This document shows, piece after piece, positions 8,177 to 16,199 of a stretch of 64,000 bases of DNA; position 1 is the first letter of the stretch; every line of letters begins with the position of its first letter. Location of the stretch: positions 1 through 64,000 of the forward strand of contig JAFUPC010000065.1 in assembly GCA_017481495.1 (NCBI GenBank), in the 5' to 3' direction. Both the position numbers and the translations under genes were made by a program. The notes below the pieces were generated by a model. It searched no databases and was not told the DNA's origin. It saw only the letters and a program-made list of their open reading frames with translations. This stretch comes from Clostridia bacterium. Its GTDB lineage: Bacteria; Bacillota; Clostridia; Oscillospirales; CAG-272.

Positions 8177-8207
8177 AAAGGTACTGCCAATCGCTGACAG
8201 TACCTTT
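8177..8207. terminator. Bidirectional terminator between spoIVA and the surface-protein gene
   Basis: AAAGGTACTG and CAGTACCTTT form a 10-bp perfect stem with an 11-nt loop. The T-run is stronger on the minus strand. Confidence 0.75.
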
Positions 8208-8223
8208 ATTCATTTATAATATA

Positions 8224-9051
8224 TTACTTTTTCTTCTTCACCGCAACAACGACGACAGCCACAATTGCAATCACTGCAATAACGATGATGACAGGGACGA
8301 TGGGAGAGCTTACGCTGCTCTCGTTTTCTGCCGTATCGGAAACGGGCGTTGTATCGGTCGCTGCCGGTTCGGTAACGGCTTCGGTCACGGGAGTCTCGGT
8401 GACAGCTTCCGTTGTGACAGCCTCTGTCGTGACGGCTTCGGTCTCGACAGGTTCGGGGATCTCGGTGCCGTAGACCTCGATTTCACTGACGGCAATTTCA
8501 GCCGCGCCGGAAAGCGCCGCGATTTTAAACTTAACATAACGCGCGGTCAGCGGGGAGTCGTAGACGATGGTCGTCCAGTACGCATCCTCGGCGGAGGACC
8601 AGACGGGGTCACCGTTGTCGTCCGTGTTGGCATACGCGGGAGAGTCGGTCCAGTTCACGTTGTCATTGGATACTGCCGCCAGAAGCGCCCAAGGGGTGCT
8701 GTATCCTGCCGGATGCGTGCCAAGATGGTGCATTCTGAGTTCGGTGATCTCGCATTCCTTGCCAAGATCGACAACGACGTATGCAAACTGCGAATCGCCG
8801 TCAAGCTCCAGACCCTTTCCCTGCTCAAACACGCACCACAGACCGCTTTCGAGATCTGCCGTCGCGCCGGAGCCGACCTGACCGTCGGTCAGATTGCCGT
8901 TGAAGGGTGCGTCCGCTGTTGTTCCGTCACCGGAGACAATCTGATAGCTTTCAATCGTCAGCTTGCCGGCATCTTCCGCGGAAACGGGCAGCAGGCAGAG
9001 ACATGACAGAAGCATCGACACAATACATAATGCTAAAACTGATTTCTTCAT
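8224..9051 (-). CDS. Secreted discoidin-like (F5/8 type C) surface protein with C-terminal membrane anchor
   Basis: 275 residues. A signal peptide (MKKSVLALCIVSMLLSCLCL, cut near VSAED) is followed by one beta-sandwich of about 150 residues. Features such as YVVDLGKECEITELRMHHLG and ARYVKFKI resemble discoidin/F5-8C carbohydrate-binding domains. A Thr/Glu/Val repeat (VTTEAV, VTETPV, VTEAV) then forms a likely extended stalk, followed by a hydrophobic segment and a KKKK tail with no LPxTG motif. It probably displays a glycan-binding domain on the cell surface. Start at 9051 is set by AGGAAAGGA. The substrate is unknown, and it stands alone rather than beside a hydrolase. Confidence 0.75.
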   Translation of the reverse strand: MKKSVLALCIVSMLLSCLCLLPVSAEDAGKLTIESYQIVSGDGTTADAPFNGNLTDGQVGSGATADLESGLWCVFEQGKGLELDGDSQFAYVVVDLGKECEITELRMHHLGTHPAGYSTPWALLAAVSNDNVNWTDSPAYANTDDNGDPVWSSAEDAYWTTIVYDSPLTARYVKFKIAALSGAAEIAVSEIEVYGTEIPEPVETEAVTTEAVTTEAVTETPVTEAVTEPAATDTTPVSDTAENESSVSSPIVPVIIVIAVIAIVAVVVVAVKKKK

Positions 9052-9222
9052 TTTTGTGATTCCTTTCCTGAATATCTTATGTTCGGTTTTACAGCCGCTC
9101 CCACCGGCAAAGCCTGTGCCAGGCGGAACGATGTTTTCCAATAATCTTATATATTATACCACGGTTTCCAAGTTCTGTAAAGCGGAATGTTTCACAAATT
9201 TTGTTTTGTTTTCCCGGATAAT

Positions 9223-10674
9223 TTATGCACGGATCGCCAACATTTCACATACCGTGCGGTAGACCCGCTCGACAGATGCGATGCTGATGCGCTCATCCGG
9301 CGTGTGGATGTCCTTCATGTCCGGACCGATGGAAATGGGGTCAAGACCCGGTACGGCGTGCTTCATCAGACCGCATTCCAGTCCTGCGTGAATCGCCTCC
9401 ACGCGCGGTTCCGTGCCGAACAGCGTTTTGTATGCCGTGACATACCGCCGCGCCGCCTCGGAATCCCGGTCATACGCCCAGCCGGGATATTCGCCGGAAT
9501 ACGCGATTTCAGCCCCGAACAGCCCGGCACACATTGCCAGCTTTACGCGCAGTTCTTCCTTGCGTTCCTCCACCGATGCACGGGCAAGGAATCCGAAATT
9601 CACAGCATCGTCGTCCGTATTCAGAATGCCCATATTACAGGACGACTCAACGAGCCCCGGCATATCCTCGCACATGGTCGCAATGCCATTCGGCGTCAGG
9701 CACAGAATACCGAGCACCGCACAGGTATCGGACACCCTCATCGCACGGACTTTGCTTTTTGTGGTGGAAACGGTGATCTGCCCCTCCGCACGGTCGTCGC
9801 GGGAAAGGAGCGCCATCTGCTCTCCACAAAGCGTATCCAGTGCGACACTTACTGCAACCGCACATTCTGCAGGATAGGCAATGACCGCCGTGCAGTCACG
9901 CGGAATGGCGTTGTCCATCGTACCGCCTGACAGCGAAACAAGGCGGATGGGTGTGATCTCCGCAAGAGAGGCGAGCATCTGACCGACAATACGATGCGCA
10001 TTGCCGCGCGGCATATGGATCTCCGCCCCGGAATGACCGCCTTTCAAACCGCGGACACAGATCTTCGCGGTCACCGCATCCACTTCCTCAAACGTCACGG
10101 GACGGCGCATATCGACACGGACACCGCCGGCACAGCTTGCCGTTCCGACCCCCTCGTCCTCGGAGTCGAGATTGTAGAGCAGCTTTGCGCGGATGTCGGA
10201 ATAATCAAATCCCGCGGCGCCGCCCAGTCCCACTTCCTCCTGCACCGTGAACAGGCATTCCAGCTCCGGATGCGGCAGTGTGTCGTCGTCGAGAATCGCC
10301 ATCATCATAGCCACCGCGATGCCGTCATCACCGCCAAGGGTCGTTCCGTCCGCCGAGATCCAGCCGTCTTTTACGATCAGTTTCAAGGGGTCGCGCGTGA
10401 AATCATGCGCTGAATCCGCGCTTTTGACACAGACCATGTCCGTGTGCCCCTGCAGCATGACAACCGGTTCGTTTTCGTATCCCGCCGATGCCGCTTTCCG
10501 GACGAGCACATTGTTCATCTCATCGCGCCGATATGCAAGTCCGTGTTCCTTTGCAAACGCGCAGACCCAGTCCGCCGCCGCGCCCTCGTTATACGACCCG
10601 TGCGGAATCGCGCACAGCTCCTCAAAATAAGTAAAAACCTTCTCCGGCTTCAGCCCACAAAGTACGTTTCCCAT
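9223..10674 (-). CDS. pepD: Aminoacyl-histidine dipeptidase (M20 family)
   Basis: 483 residues, the normal length for PepD. Metal and catalytic positions of the M20 fold are visible: QGHTDMV (His77, Asp79), LGGDDGIA (Asp116) and QEEVG (Glu146/147). Family hallmarks include CAIPHGSYNE at the N-terminus and GGHSGAEIH in the dimerisation domain. The enzyme cleaves Xaa-His dipeptides such as carnosine in the cytosol. The ATG at 10674 follows GGAGG. No operon partner is evident: the gene to the right is separated by 169 bp containing palindromes. Confidence 0.92.
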   Translation of the reverse strand: MGNVLCGLKPEKVFTYFEELCAIPHGSYNEGAAADWVCAFAKEHGLAYRRDEMNNVLVRKAASAGYENEPVVMLQGHTDMVCVKSADSAHDFTRDPLKLIVKDGWISADGTTLGGDDGIAVAMMMAILDDDTLPHPELECLFTVQEEVGLGGAAGFDYSDIRAKLLYNLDSEDEGVGTASCAGGVRVDMRRPVTFEEVDAVTAKICVRGLKGGHSGAEIHMPRGNAHRIVGQMLASLAEITPIRLVSLSGGTMDNAIPRDCTAVIAYPAECAVAVSVALDTLCGEQMALLSRDDRAEGQITVSTTKSKVRAMRVSDTCAVLGILCLTPNGIATMCEDMPGLVESSCNMGILNTDDDAVNFGFLARASVEERKEELRVKLAMCAGLFGAEIAYSGEYPGWAYDRDSEAARRYVTAYKTLFGTEPRVEAIHAGLECGLMKHAVPGLDPISIGPDMKDIHTPDERISIASVERVYRTVCEMLAIRA

Positions 10675-10754
10675 TTTTCATTCCTCCATCAAAGGAAACA
10701 GCCGCACAATTCCATTCTTATGCGGCTTCTCCGTATTCCAAAAAGTAACTTTTC

Positions 10755-10841
10755 ATATCCCGCCTGGATGCGGGATATATCATACGCCCACAGGCGCATA
10801 TCATTTATCATTCACCATTGTTTTCGTCCACTGGACGAAAA
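10755..10841. repeat. Run of three palindromes downstream of the DUF4956 gene
   Basis: Hairpins ATATCCCGC/GCGGGATAT (10755-10778), ATACGCC/GGCGCAT (10782-10800, imperfect) and TTTTCGTCC-act-GGACGAAAA (10821-10841) are joined by TATCAT-like linkers. They end 2 nt from the DUF4956 stop codon and may act as a terminator or mRNA 3' end. Confidence 0.55.
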
Positions 10842-10843
10842 TC

Positions 10844-11506
10844 TCATGCCATATAGTCGCCGTTATAGCTGACCAGCGTAACATCCGCGATGCCCGGAAT
10901 CTTCTTCAATCCGTTGACAAACGTGCTTTCACCGCCCGCAAGCCGTACTTCAACGGTCAGTTCAATGCCCGCATCCGTGACGGTTTTGGACTTGACCGCC
11001 TGCTTTTTCACAGAAGAAGCGATCGCCTTGCACGCCGCGTCCTCCGCCGCATCGTCTGCGGCATGAAGCACCAGGATGTAAGGCTTGGTCGTCGGTGTTT
11101 TTCCACCGAGCAGGGAGAACACAAACAGCACCGCACCGATGAACAGCGCACCGATGAGCGCGACCGCCAGCATTCCCGCACCGATGACGATGCCCTCGGA
11201 GATCGCCCAGAACAGGAATGCAATCTCCATCGGTTCTTTTACCGCCGCACGGAAACGTACGATGGACAGTGCGCCGACCATACCGAGCGACAGCACGACC
11301 GACTGCGTGACCGCAAGGATGGCGACGTTGGTAATCATCGTCATTGCAACCAGCGACACGGCAAAGCTGCGGGAATACATGACCCCCGCAAAGGTTTTTT
11401 TGTAAACGAAGCAGATGAACAGGCCGACTGCGAGCGACAGCACGAATGCGATCAGAATATCGGCGTAATTCACCTCGGAAAATTTTGCGAGAAATGTGGA
11501 TGCCAT
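10844..11506 (-). CDS. DUF4956 membrane protein
   Basis: 220 residues. Three or four membrane segments occupy the first 130 residues, including the family core SLGMVGALSIVRFRAAVKEP. A soluble C-terminal domain of about 80 residues follows (VKSKTVTDAGIELTVEV). DUF4956 proteins are repeatedly found with VTC-domain polyphosphate polymerases, as here: the VTC gene lies 33 nt upstream in the same direction. The molecular role is unknown; a membrane partner for polyphosphate synthesis or translocation is the usual suggestion. Start has GGAGG. Confidence 0.85.
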   Translation of the reverse strand: MASTFLAKFSEVNYADILIAFVLSLAVGLFICFVYKKTFAGVMYSRSFAVSLVAMTMITNVAILAVTQSVVLSLGMVGALSIVRFRAAVKEPMEIAFLFWAISEGIVIGAGMLAVALIGALFIGAVLFVFSLLGGKTPTTKPYILVLHAADDAAEDAACKAIASSVKKQAVKSKTVTDAGIELTVEVRLAGGESTFVNGLKKIPGIADVTLVSYNGDYMA

Positions 11507-11539
11507 TGGTTTTGTCCTCCGAATGTTGTGATAAACAAA

Positions 11540-12229
11540 TCAGTCATATCTGCGGCTGATTTCGTATTTGGAAAAAGGTGCCAGCCGGACATGATCGCAT
11601 TGCAGGAGTGCCGCAATGTGTCCCGGCAGAAATTCGTTGTACTTGACCTCCAGAATGCAGACGGGTTCCGACTCTGCCGCATCGCACGGCACGGTCGGAA
11701 GTGCGGTATTCAGAAAATCCGTTTCCCGTATCCCCGTGCGGATGTTGTAGTCCAGCGTCACGCGCGTGTCGGCGATCGGGCAGACGAACGTGCGGCGGGT
11801 ATAATCGACCACCGCTTTCGGTTCGAGACCGTACAGCTGTTGTTTGGCGAAAAACTCCCGCAGAAGCGGCACGTCCGCATTTGCAAGGAACGCCGTATCC
11901 CCACACAGGATGCGCCGACAGTCCTCCTCGGTCAAGGGGGCTGTGACCTTTTCCGTCAGGCGGTTTATCTTGCTTTTCTTTTCCAGACGGATGAACGTCG
12001 GGTCAAGGTTGTAGTACCGGATGCGGAATTTTTCGCGGCGGGAGATGCCGAGCGTTTTTTCTTTCAGCGCGCGGTCTTCCGGATTGTCAAAATAGAGACT
12101 GCGGATGAGATAGGTTCCGTCCGCGCGGGCATGGCTGTCCGGCTTCATGACGGCGGAAAGCCGCGCGGCAAGCAGGTGCATCTGCATGGGCATGATGCGG
12201 TATTTCAGTTCATGGCGGTATTGCGGCAA
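11540..12229 (-). CDS. VTC-domain protein, polyphosphate polymerase-like
   Basis: 229 residues, essentially one VTC triphosphate-tunnel domain. Basic and acidic tunnel residues are visible in YRHELKYRI, YLIRSLYFDN, KFRIRYYN, IRLEKKSKI and ILEVKYNEFLP. In yeast Vtc4 this fold makes polyphosphate from ATP on the inner membrane face. It starts at a TTG 6-7 nt after GGGAGGGG, and no ATG in this frame fits better. It forms a pair with the DUF4956 membrane protein gene 33 nt downstream. Bacterial enzymes of this type are little characterised, so activity is inferred. Confidence 0.85.
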   Translation of the reverse strand: MPQYRHELKYRIMPMQMHLLAARLSAVMKPDSHARADGTYLIRSLYFDNPEDRALKEKTLGISRREKFRIRYYNLDPTFIRLEKKSKINRLTEKVTAPLTEEDCRRILCGDTAFLANADVPLLREFFAKQQLYGLEPKAVVDYTRRTFVCPIADTRVTLDYNIRTGIRETDFLNTALPTVPCDAAESEPVCILEVKYNEFLPGHIAALLQCDHVRLAPFSKYEISRRYD

Positions 12230-12342
12230 GCCTGTCCCCTCCCTATTACATCGGATTTACATTAATTATACATCAAGGATGTGTCCGTATTGTGAACAAT
12301 CCGTCACAAACACACGGAAATCCATCTTTCGGAGAAAAAATT

Positions 12343-13734
12343 TCACGCAAAAAAGCTCAATGTCTCAAAAATACTGCCTGCCGGAAAAATATCCACATCA
12401 GGGAGATTCAAATTCTTCATTTCCGCATTCTTTTTCGGAACAACAATGCGGTGAAAGCCGAGCCGCGCGCATTCGCGTACACGCTGTTCAATGCCGCCGA
12501 CGGCGCGGATCTCCCCGGCAAGACCCAGTTCTCCGATGGCAACCAGGTCATCGGGGAGCGCTTTGTCTTTCAACGATGAGATCAGCGCAAACGCAACGGC
12601 AAGGTCTGCCGCCGGTTCATCAAGCCGCAGACCGCCGATGACGTTCAGATACGCATCATTTGCGGAAAACCGCAGTCCGAGCCGCTTTTCCAGGACAGCA
12701 AGGATCATCTGAAGACGGTTGTAGTCGACACCCGTGGAGCTCCGGCGCGGGGACGGGAAAAAGGTCTGCGTGACGAGCGCCTGGATCTCTGCAAGAATTG
12801 GGCGGGAACCCTCGATGACACAGACGGCGCAGTTCCCCGACACCCCCTGCGGTCTGCCGGAAAGCAGCATTTCCGACGGGTTTTCCACCTCGGACAGTCC
12901 CCGGTCGGTCATCTCGAACACGCCGATTTCGTTGGTCGAGCCGTAGCGGTTCTTGATGGCGCGGATGATGCGGTAGGTCTGCTGGCGTTCGCCCTCAAAA
13001 TAGACGACCGCATCGACCATATGTTCCAGCACCTTCGGCCCGGCGATGCCGCCCTCCTTGTTGACGTGACCGACCAGAATGACGGAAATGCCCTCGTTTT
13101 TCGCTTTGTGGATGAGTGCCATCGCCGCTTCCTTGACCTGTGTGACGGAGCCGGGCGCGGAATTGATTTCATCATTATATATGGTCTGAATGGAGTCCAC
13201 GATTAAAACGTCCGGTTTCAGCTTGTCCGTCTGGCGGAGAATGTTGCGGATGTTCGTTTCGATGCACAGATACAGATTCGCGCCCCGTACGTCGAGCCGT
13301 TTGGCGCGGAGCTTGAGCTGTCCCTGCGATTCCTCGCCGGACACATACAGCACCTTCCGGTTCTTTCCGAGCGTTGCCGACACTTGCATCAGCATGGTCG
13401 ATTTACCGATACCGGGTTCGCCCGACAACAGCACGACCGAGCCGAGCACCAGTCCCCCGCCGAGCACCCGATCGAGTTCCCCGAGTCCGGTTTCCTGCCG
13501 CATATACGTGGGAATTTCCAGCGAATCGAACGGGACCGCATCCGCGCCAGTATCGACCGCCGACGAAAACAGCGCGTGCCGCGCGGATGCCTTTCCCTGT
13601 GCCGCGGTTTCAGCAAGGTACTCCTCCTGCTCCTCCATCGTGTTCCACGCACCGCAAGATGGGCATTTGCCCATCCATTTTGTGGATTTGTATTCGCATT
13701 CGGTACAGACAAAGATGTTTTTCGGGGATTTCAT
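12343..13734 (-). CDS. radA: DNA repair/branch-migration ATPase RadA
   Basis: 463 residues. An N-terminal zinc finger (Cys10, Cys13, Cys24, Cys27 in CTECEYKSTKWMGKCPSCG) is followed by a RecA-like core with Walker A GEPGIGKST, then a Lon-like C-terminal domain. The RadA signature appears as KNRYG instead of the commoner KNRFG. RadA assists strand exchange and fork repair. The ATG at 13734 overlaps the cwlD stop by 4 nt (ATGA) and has AAAGGA, so translation is coupled to cwlD. The longer open frame to 13887 lies inside cwlD. Confidence 0.95.
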   Translation of the reverse strand: MKSPKNIFVCTECEYKSTKWMGKCPSCGAWNTMEEQEEYLAETAAQGKASARHALFSSAVDTGADAVPFDSLEIPTYMRQETGLGELDRVLGGGLVLGSVVLLSGEPGIGKSTMLMQVSATLGKNRKVLYVSGEESQGQLKLRAKRLDVRGANLYLCIETNIRNILRQTDKLKPDVLIVDSIQTIYNDEINSAPGSVTQVKEAAMALIHKAKNEGISVILVGHVNKEGGIAGPKVLEHMVDAVVYFEGERQQTYRIIRAIKNRYGSTNEIGVFEMTDRGLSEVENPSEMLLSGRPQGVSGNCAVCVIEGSRPILAEIQALVTQTFFPSPRRSSTGVDYNRLQMILAVLEKRLGLRFSANDAYLNVIGGLRLDEPAADLAVAFALISSLKDKALPDDLVAIGELGLAGEIRAVGGIEQRVRECARLGFHRIVVPKKNAEMKNLNLPDVDIFPAGSIFETLSFFA

Positions 13735-14525
13735 TGTGTAGTCCTTTCGATTGATTCGTTTCCGTATAAATATTGTAAAACGGATGCGCAGAGCACGCCT
13801 GCGACTTTTTCTCTGTAAGCGGGATCGGAAAGAGATGCGGCTTCTTCGGGATTTGAGAGAAATCCGCATTCCGTAAGCACGGCGCATCCCCCGGAACGGT
13901 CGAGTAAATAGATTGACGAATCCGCCGCCTTGCAGACCCGCTCGTTGTCCGGCTGCAAATAGGTACGGTTCGTTTCCCGGATGAGGTCGGCAAGAAGCTT
14001 GCTGCGCTCGTCGTTTTTGGAATAGAACACCTGCATTCCGTGATACTGCGCGGCAGAAAAGGTGTTCATATGGACGGACAGAAACACGGCTTCCGGGTAT
14101 TTCTGCCGGACGGCGAGACGGTTTTTCAGATCGGTCATTTTGCGGTGTCCGGGCGATGCGCCGTCATAAAGACCGTTGTCCTCCGTGCGCGTATAAACGA
14201 CGGGAACGCCCGCTGCTTCCAGCATATCGCCAAGCGTCAGGACGATCGACAGATTCAGCGTTTTCTCCGAAACGCCGTCCGCGCTGACCGCCCCGCCGTC
14301 CTCCCCGCCGTGCCCCGCATCCAGAATGACGAGCGGCGGAATGGGTTCGGTTTGTGCCGCAGACCCGGCATCGGTTTTCTGCACGACCGACACCGCCGTG
14401 ACCACATCGCCGATTCCACCGCCTGCGCGGAAAACTGCCGGAATAAAAAAGCTCATGAGGGTGACGAGACTCATGACGGTGGTGAGGGTGCGGAGACGGA
14501 TGGATGAATTGGAGATCGACATCAT
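13731..14525 (-). CDS. cwlD: N-acetylmuramoyl-L-alanine amidase CwlD (spore cortex)
   Basis: 264 residues. An N-terminal signal anchor (about 10-30) leads to an Amidase_3 domain with zinc ligands in ILDAGHGGEDGG (His72, Glu75), SVHMN, and the catalytic glutamate region LTECGFLSNPEE. Length and single-domain build fit CwlD, which starts conversion of muramic acid to muramic-delta-lactam in the spore cortex. Together with spoIVA it supports an endospore former. It overlaps radA by 4 nt. The upstream DNA contains an unusual G-rich tract at 14560-14587. Confidence 0.85.
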   Translation of the reverse strand: MMSISNSSIRLRTLTTVMSLVTLMSFFIPAVFRAGGGIGDVVTAVSVVQKTDAGSAAQTEPIPPLVILDAGHGGEDGGAVSADGVSEKTLNLSIVLTLGDMLEAAGVPVVYTRTEDNGLYDGASPGHRKMTDLKNRLAVRQKYPEAVFLSVHMNTFSAAQYHGMQVFYSKNDERSKLLADLIRETNRTYLQPDNERVCKAADSSIYLLDRSGGCAVLTECGFLSNPEEAASLSDPAYREKVAGVLCASVLQYLYGNESIERTTQ

Positions 14526-14559
14526 TGTACCTCGTTTATTTTTTGGTACAAGTTTATGC

Positions 14560-14587
14560 GGGGGGTGGGGGGATTATGATGGGGGAG
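14560..14587 (+). other. G-rich tract upstream of cwlD
   Basis: G6-T-G6-ATTATGAT-G5-A-GG lies about 35 bp upstream of the cwlD start and is C-rich on the cwlD sense strand. It could adopt a two-tetrad quadruplex, but only three runs reach three or more G with a usable loop, so it is not a canonical motif. Confidence 0.35.
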
Positions 14588-14654
14588 GCGAGAGCAGAAA
14601 TGTTTGCTCCTTAAACTTTCCGAAGGGGTAATGCTATCAACTTAAAGTGCGGAA

Positions 14655-14829
14655 ATCTTTGTGTTTTGTAGGAGCGATTCATGAATCGCCCGCCGCGTAT
14701 CGATGATATACCGATTTGGTTTGATATTATATCATTTTTACGTTTTTCTATCATTTACACCATCATGTCGTTTCGTAACGGGCGAACGTCAACTTTGTTG
14801 ACCGTGAATCGCCCACAAGACACAAAGAT
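14655..14829. mobile_element. MITE-like element, 175 bp, with 18-bp terminal inverted repeats
   Basis: The left end ATCTTTGTGTTTTGTAGG matches the reverse complement of the right end at 16 of 18 positions. Secondary palindromes lie inside (GCGATTCATGAATCGC; GTCAAC/GTTGAC), and no coding frame is present. It sits 9 nt downstream of the cca stop and may supply its 3' hairpins. Internal GAATCGCCCG blocks occur near both ends. The transposase source is unknown. Confidence 0.6.
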
Positions 14830-14837
14830 AACCAACG

Positions 14838-16199
14838 CTATCCTTTCATCCTCCGCGCCGTCTCTAAAAGCGACGTCCTCTCATTCGCAATCTCCTCCCG
14901 CATCACGCAGTCAAGCAGCTGCGCAAGGGCATCTCCAATCTCTTTTCCACGGAAACCAAGCGATGCAAGGTCAGCCCCGTTTACCGCAAGGTCAGTGACC
15001 CGCACGGGGTCACGGTCGGCAAGAACGGTATCAAGACAAGCAAGGGCGGCGGTACACAGACCGGCACTTTCCGGGAACAATGCGTGCTTTATGCGGAGAT
15101 AGCTTCTCGTGTCGTCCGCACCGAACTGCGACACGATCTGCCGCATATCGTACCGGGTCGCGGGGATGGGCAAATCTGCCATTCCGACAAGCCGGGCGGT
15201 ACCGTCGGAAAACGCGCGGTCAAAGGGGAGCGGCGACAGAGCCGTGCGGGCATCATCAGCCGTTTTTATATCGCAGAGGTACAGAACCGCCGCCATGCGT
15301 TTCTTTTCTTCTTTTATATAAGCAAACGCGCCTGCAAGGCGGTTGGGTTCCGGTATCCGGGATAATGCAGGCAGAAAGACCGCCGTGACGTCCCGGTATT
15401 CCGAAAGAATTTCCGCCGCGCGGGAACCGGTGAGCAGTTTTTTCCACTCGGCAACGATGCGTTCTCCGGAGATTTCCAAAAGCAAACGGGAACACGCATG
15501 GATCGCTTCCGCGGTTTTCCCATCAACCGTAAAATCCAGAACCGACGAAAACCGCAAAGCGCGCAAAATCCGGAGCGCATCCTCGGAAAAACGCGCCGCG
15601 GGATCGCCGACACAGCGGAGAACGCGGTGTTCAAGGTCTTCCCTGCCGCCGAAAAAATCGTGCAGACCAAGGGTCGGATGGTATGCCATCGCGTTGACCG
15701 TGAAATCCCGGCGGCGGCAGTCCTCGGCAAGAGAAGACGAGAACGTCACCTGCTTTGGCGCGCGGTGTCCCTGATAATCCCCGTCCACACGGTAAGTCGT
15801 AATTTCAACGGGGATGCGGGAAACCGTTTCATGCGAAAATGTTTCTTTCCAAGAAACTGTTTCTTTGGAAATTGTTTCTTTGGAAATTGTTTCTTTGGAA
15901 ATTGTTTCTTTGGAAACTGTTTCTTTGGAAACTGTTGCTCTTTCCGGAGATGCAGTCGGGTGCGGCGGCCACAGAACCGTGACCGTGCCGTGGCGGATGC
16001 CCGTTTCAATGACGGCGCAGTCGCAAAACAAGGCGCGGGTCTCCTCCGGTCGGGCGGCGGTACAGAGATCCCAATCGTGCGGGGGCACGCCGCGCAAAGC
16101 ATCACGCACACATCCGCCGACGCAGAACGCTTCCACCCCGGCACCGTCAAACCTGGCAAGGATGTCCGCGATGAAATCCGGAATCGGGCACACCGTCAT
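14838..16199 (-). CDS. cca: CCA tRNA nucleotidyltransferase with in-frame repeat insertion
   Basis: 453 residues. The class II nucleotidyltransferase head has GGCVRDALRG and the metal-binding DWDLCTAARPEE. The neck has RRDFTVNAMAYHP and EDALRILRALRFSS. It adds or repairs the 3' CCA of tRNAs. Residues about 78-122 are an extra low-complexity segment of repeated SKET(V/I) units, encoded by a 15-bp tandem repeat, lying between the strand ending TVTVLW and VEITTYRVDGDYQGHR, which are normally separated by a few residues. Core motifs are intact, so the enzyme is probably active. The ATG overlaps the upstream gene's stop by 4 nt. Confidence 0.9.
   Translation of the reverse strand: MTVCPIPDFIADILARFDGAGVEAFCVGGCVRDALRGVPPHDWDLCTAARPEETRALFCDCAVIETGIRHGTVTVLWPPHPTASPERATVSKETVSKETISKETISKETISKETVSWKETFSHETVSRIPVEITTYRVDGDYQGHRAPKQVTFSSSLAEDCRRRDFTVNAMAYHPTLGLHDFFGGREDLEHRVLRCVGDPAARFSEDALRILRALRFSSVLDFTVDGKTAEAIHACSRLLLEISGERIVAEWKKLLTGSRAAEILSEYRDVTAVFLPALSRIPEPNRLAGAFAYIKEEKKRMAAVLYLCDIKTADDARTALSPLPFDRAFSDGTARLVGMADLPIPATRYDMRQIVSQFGADDTRSYLRIKHALFPESAGLCTAALACLDTVLADRDPVRVTDLAVNGADLASLGFRGKEIGDALAQLLDCVMREEIANERTSLLETARRMKG
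15841..15933 (+). repeat. 15-bp tandem repeat inside cca
   Basis: Five consecutive copies of GTTTCTTTGGAAAYT occupy 15859-15933, preceded by an 18-bp variant (GTTTCTTTCCAAGAAACT). The 15-nt period keeps the cca frame open and encodes SKET(V/I). Each unit is partly palindromic (TTTC...GAAA). A related 15-bp array lies at 37390-37449. Confidence 0.9.

Noticed and set aside
15841..15933. Possible CRISPR array
   Set aside because: The 15-bp units are directly adjacent with no spacers and lie inside an intact reading frame.
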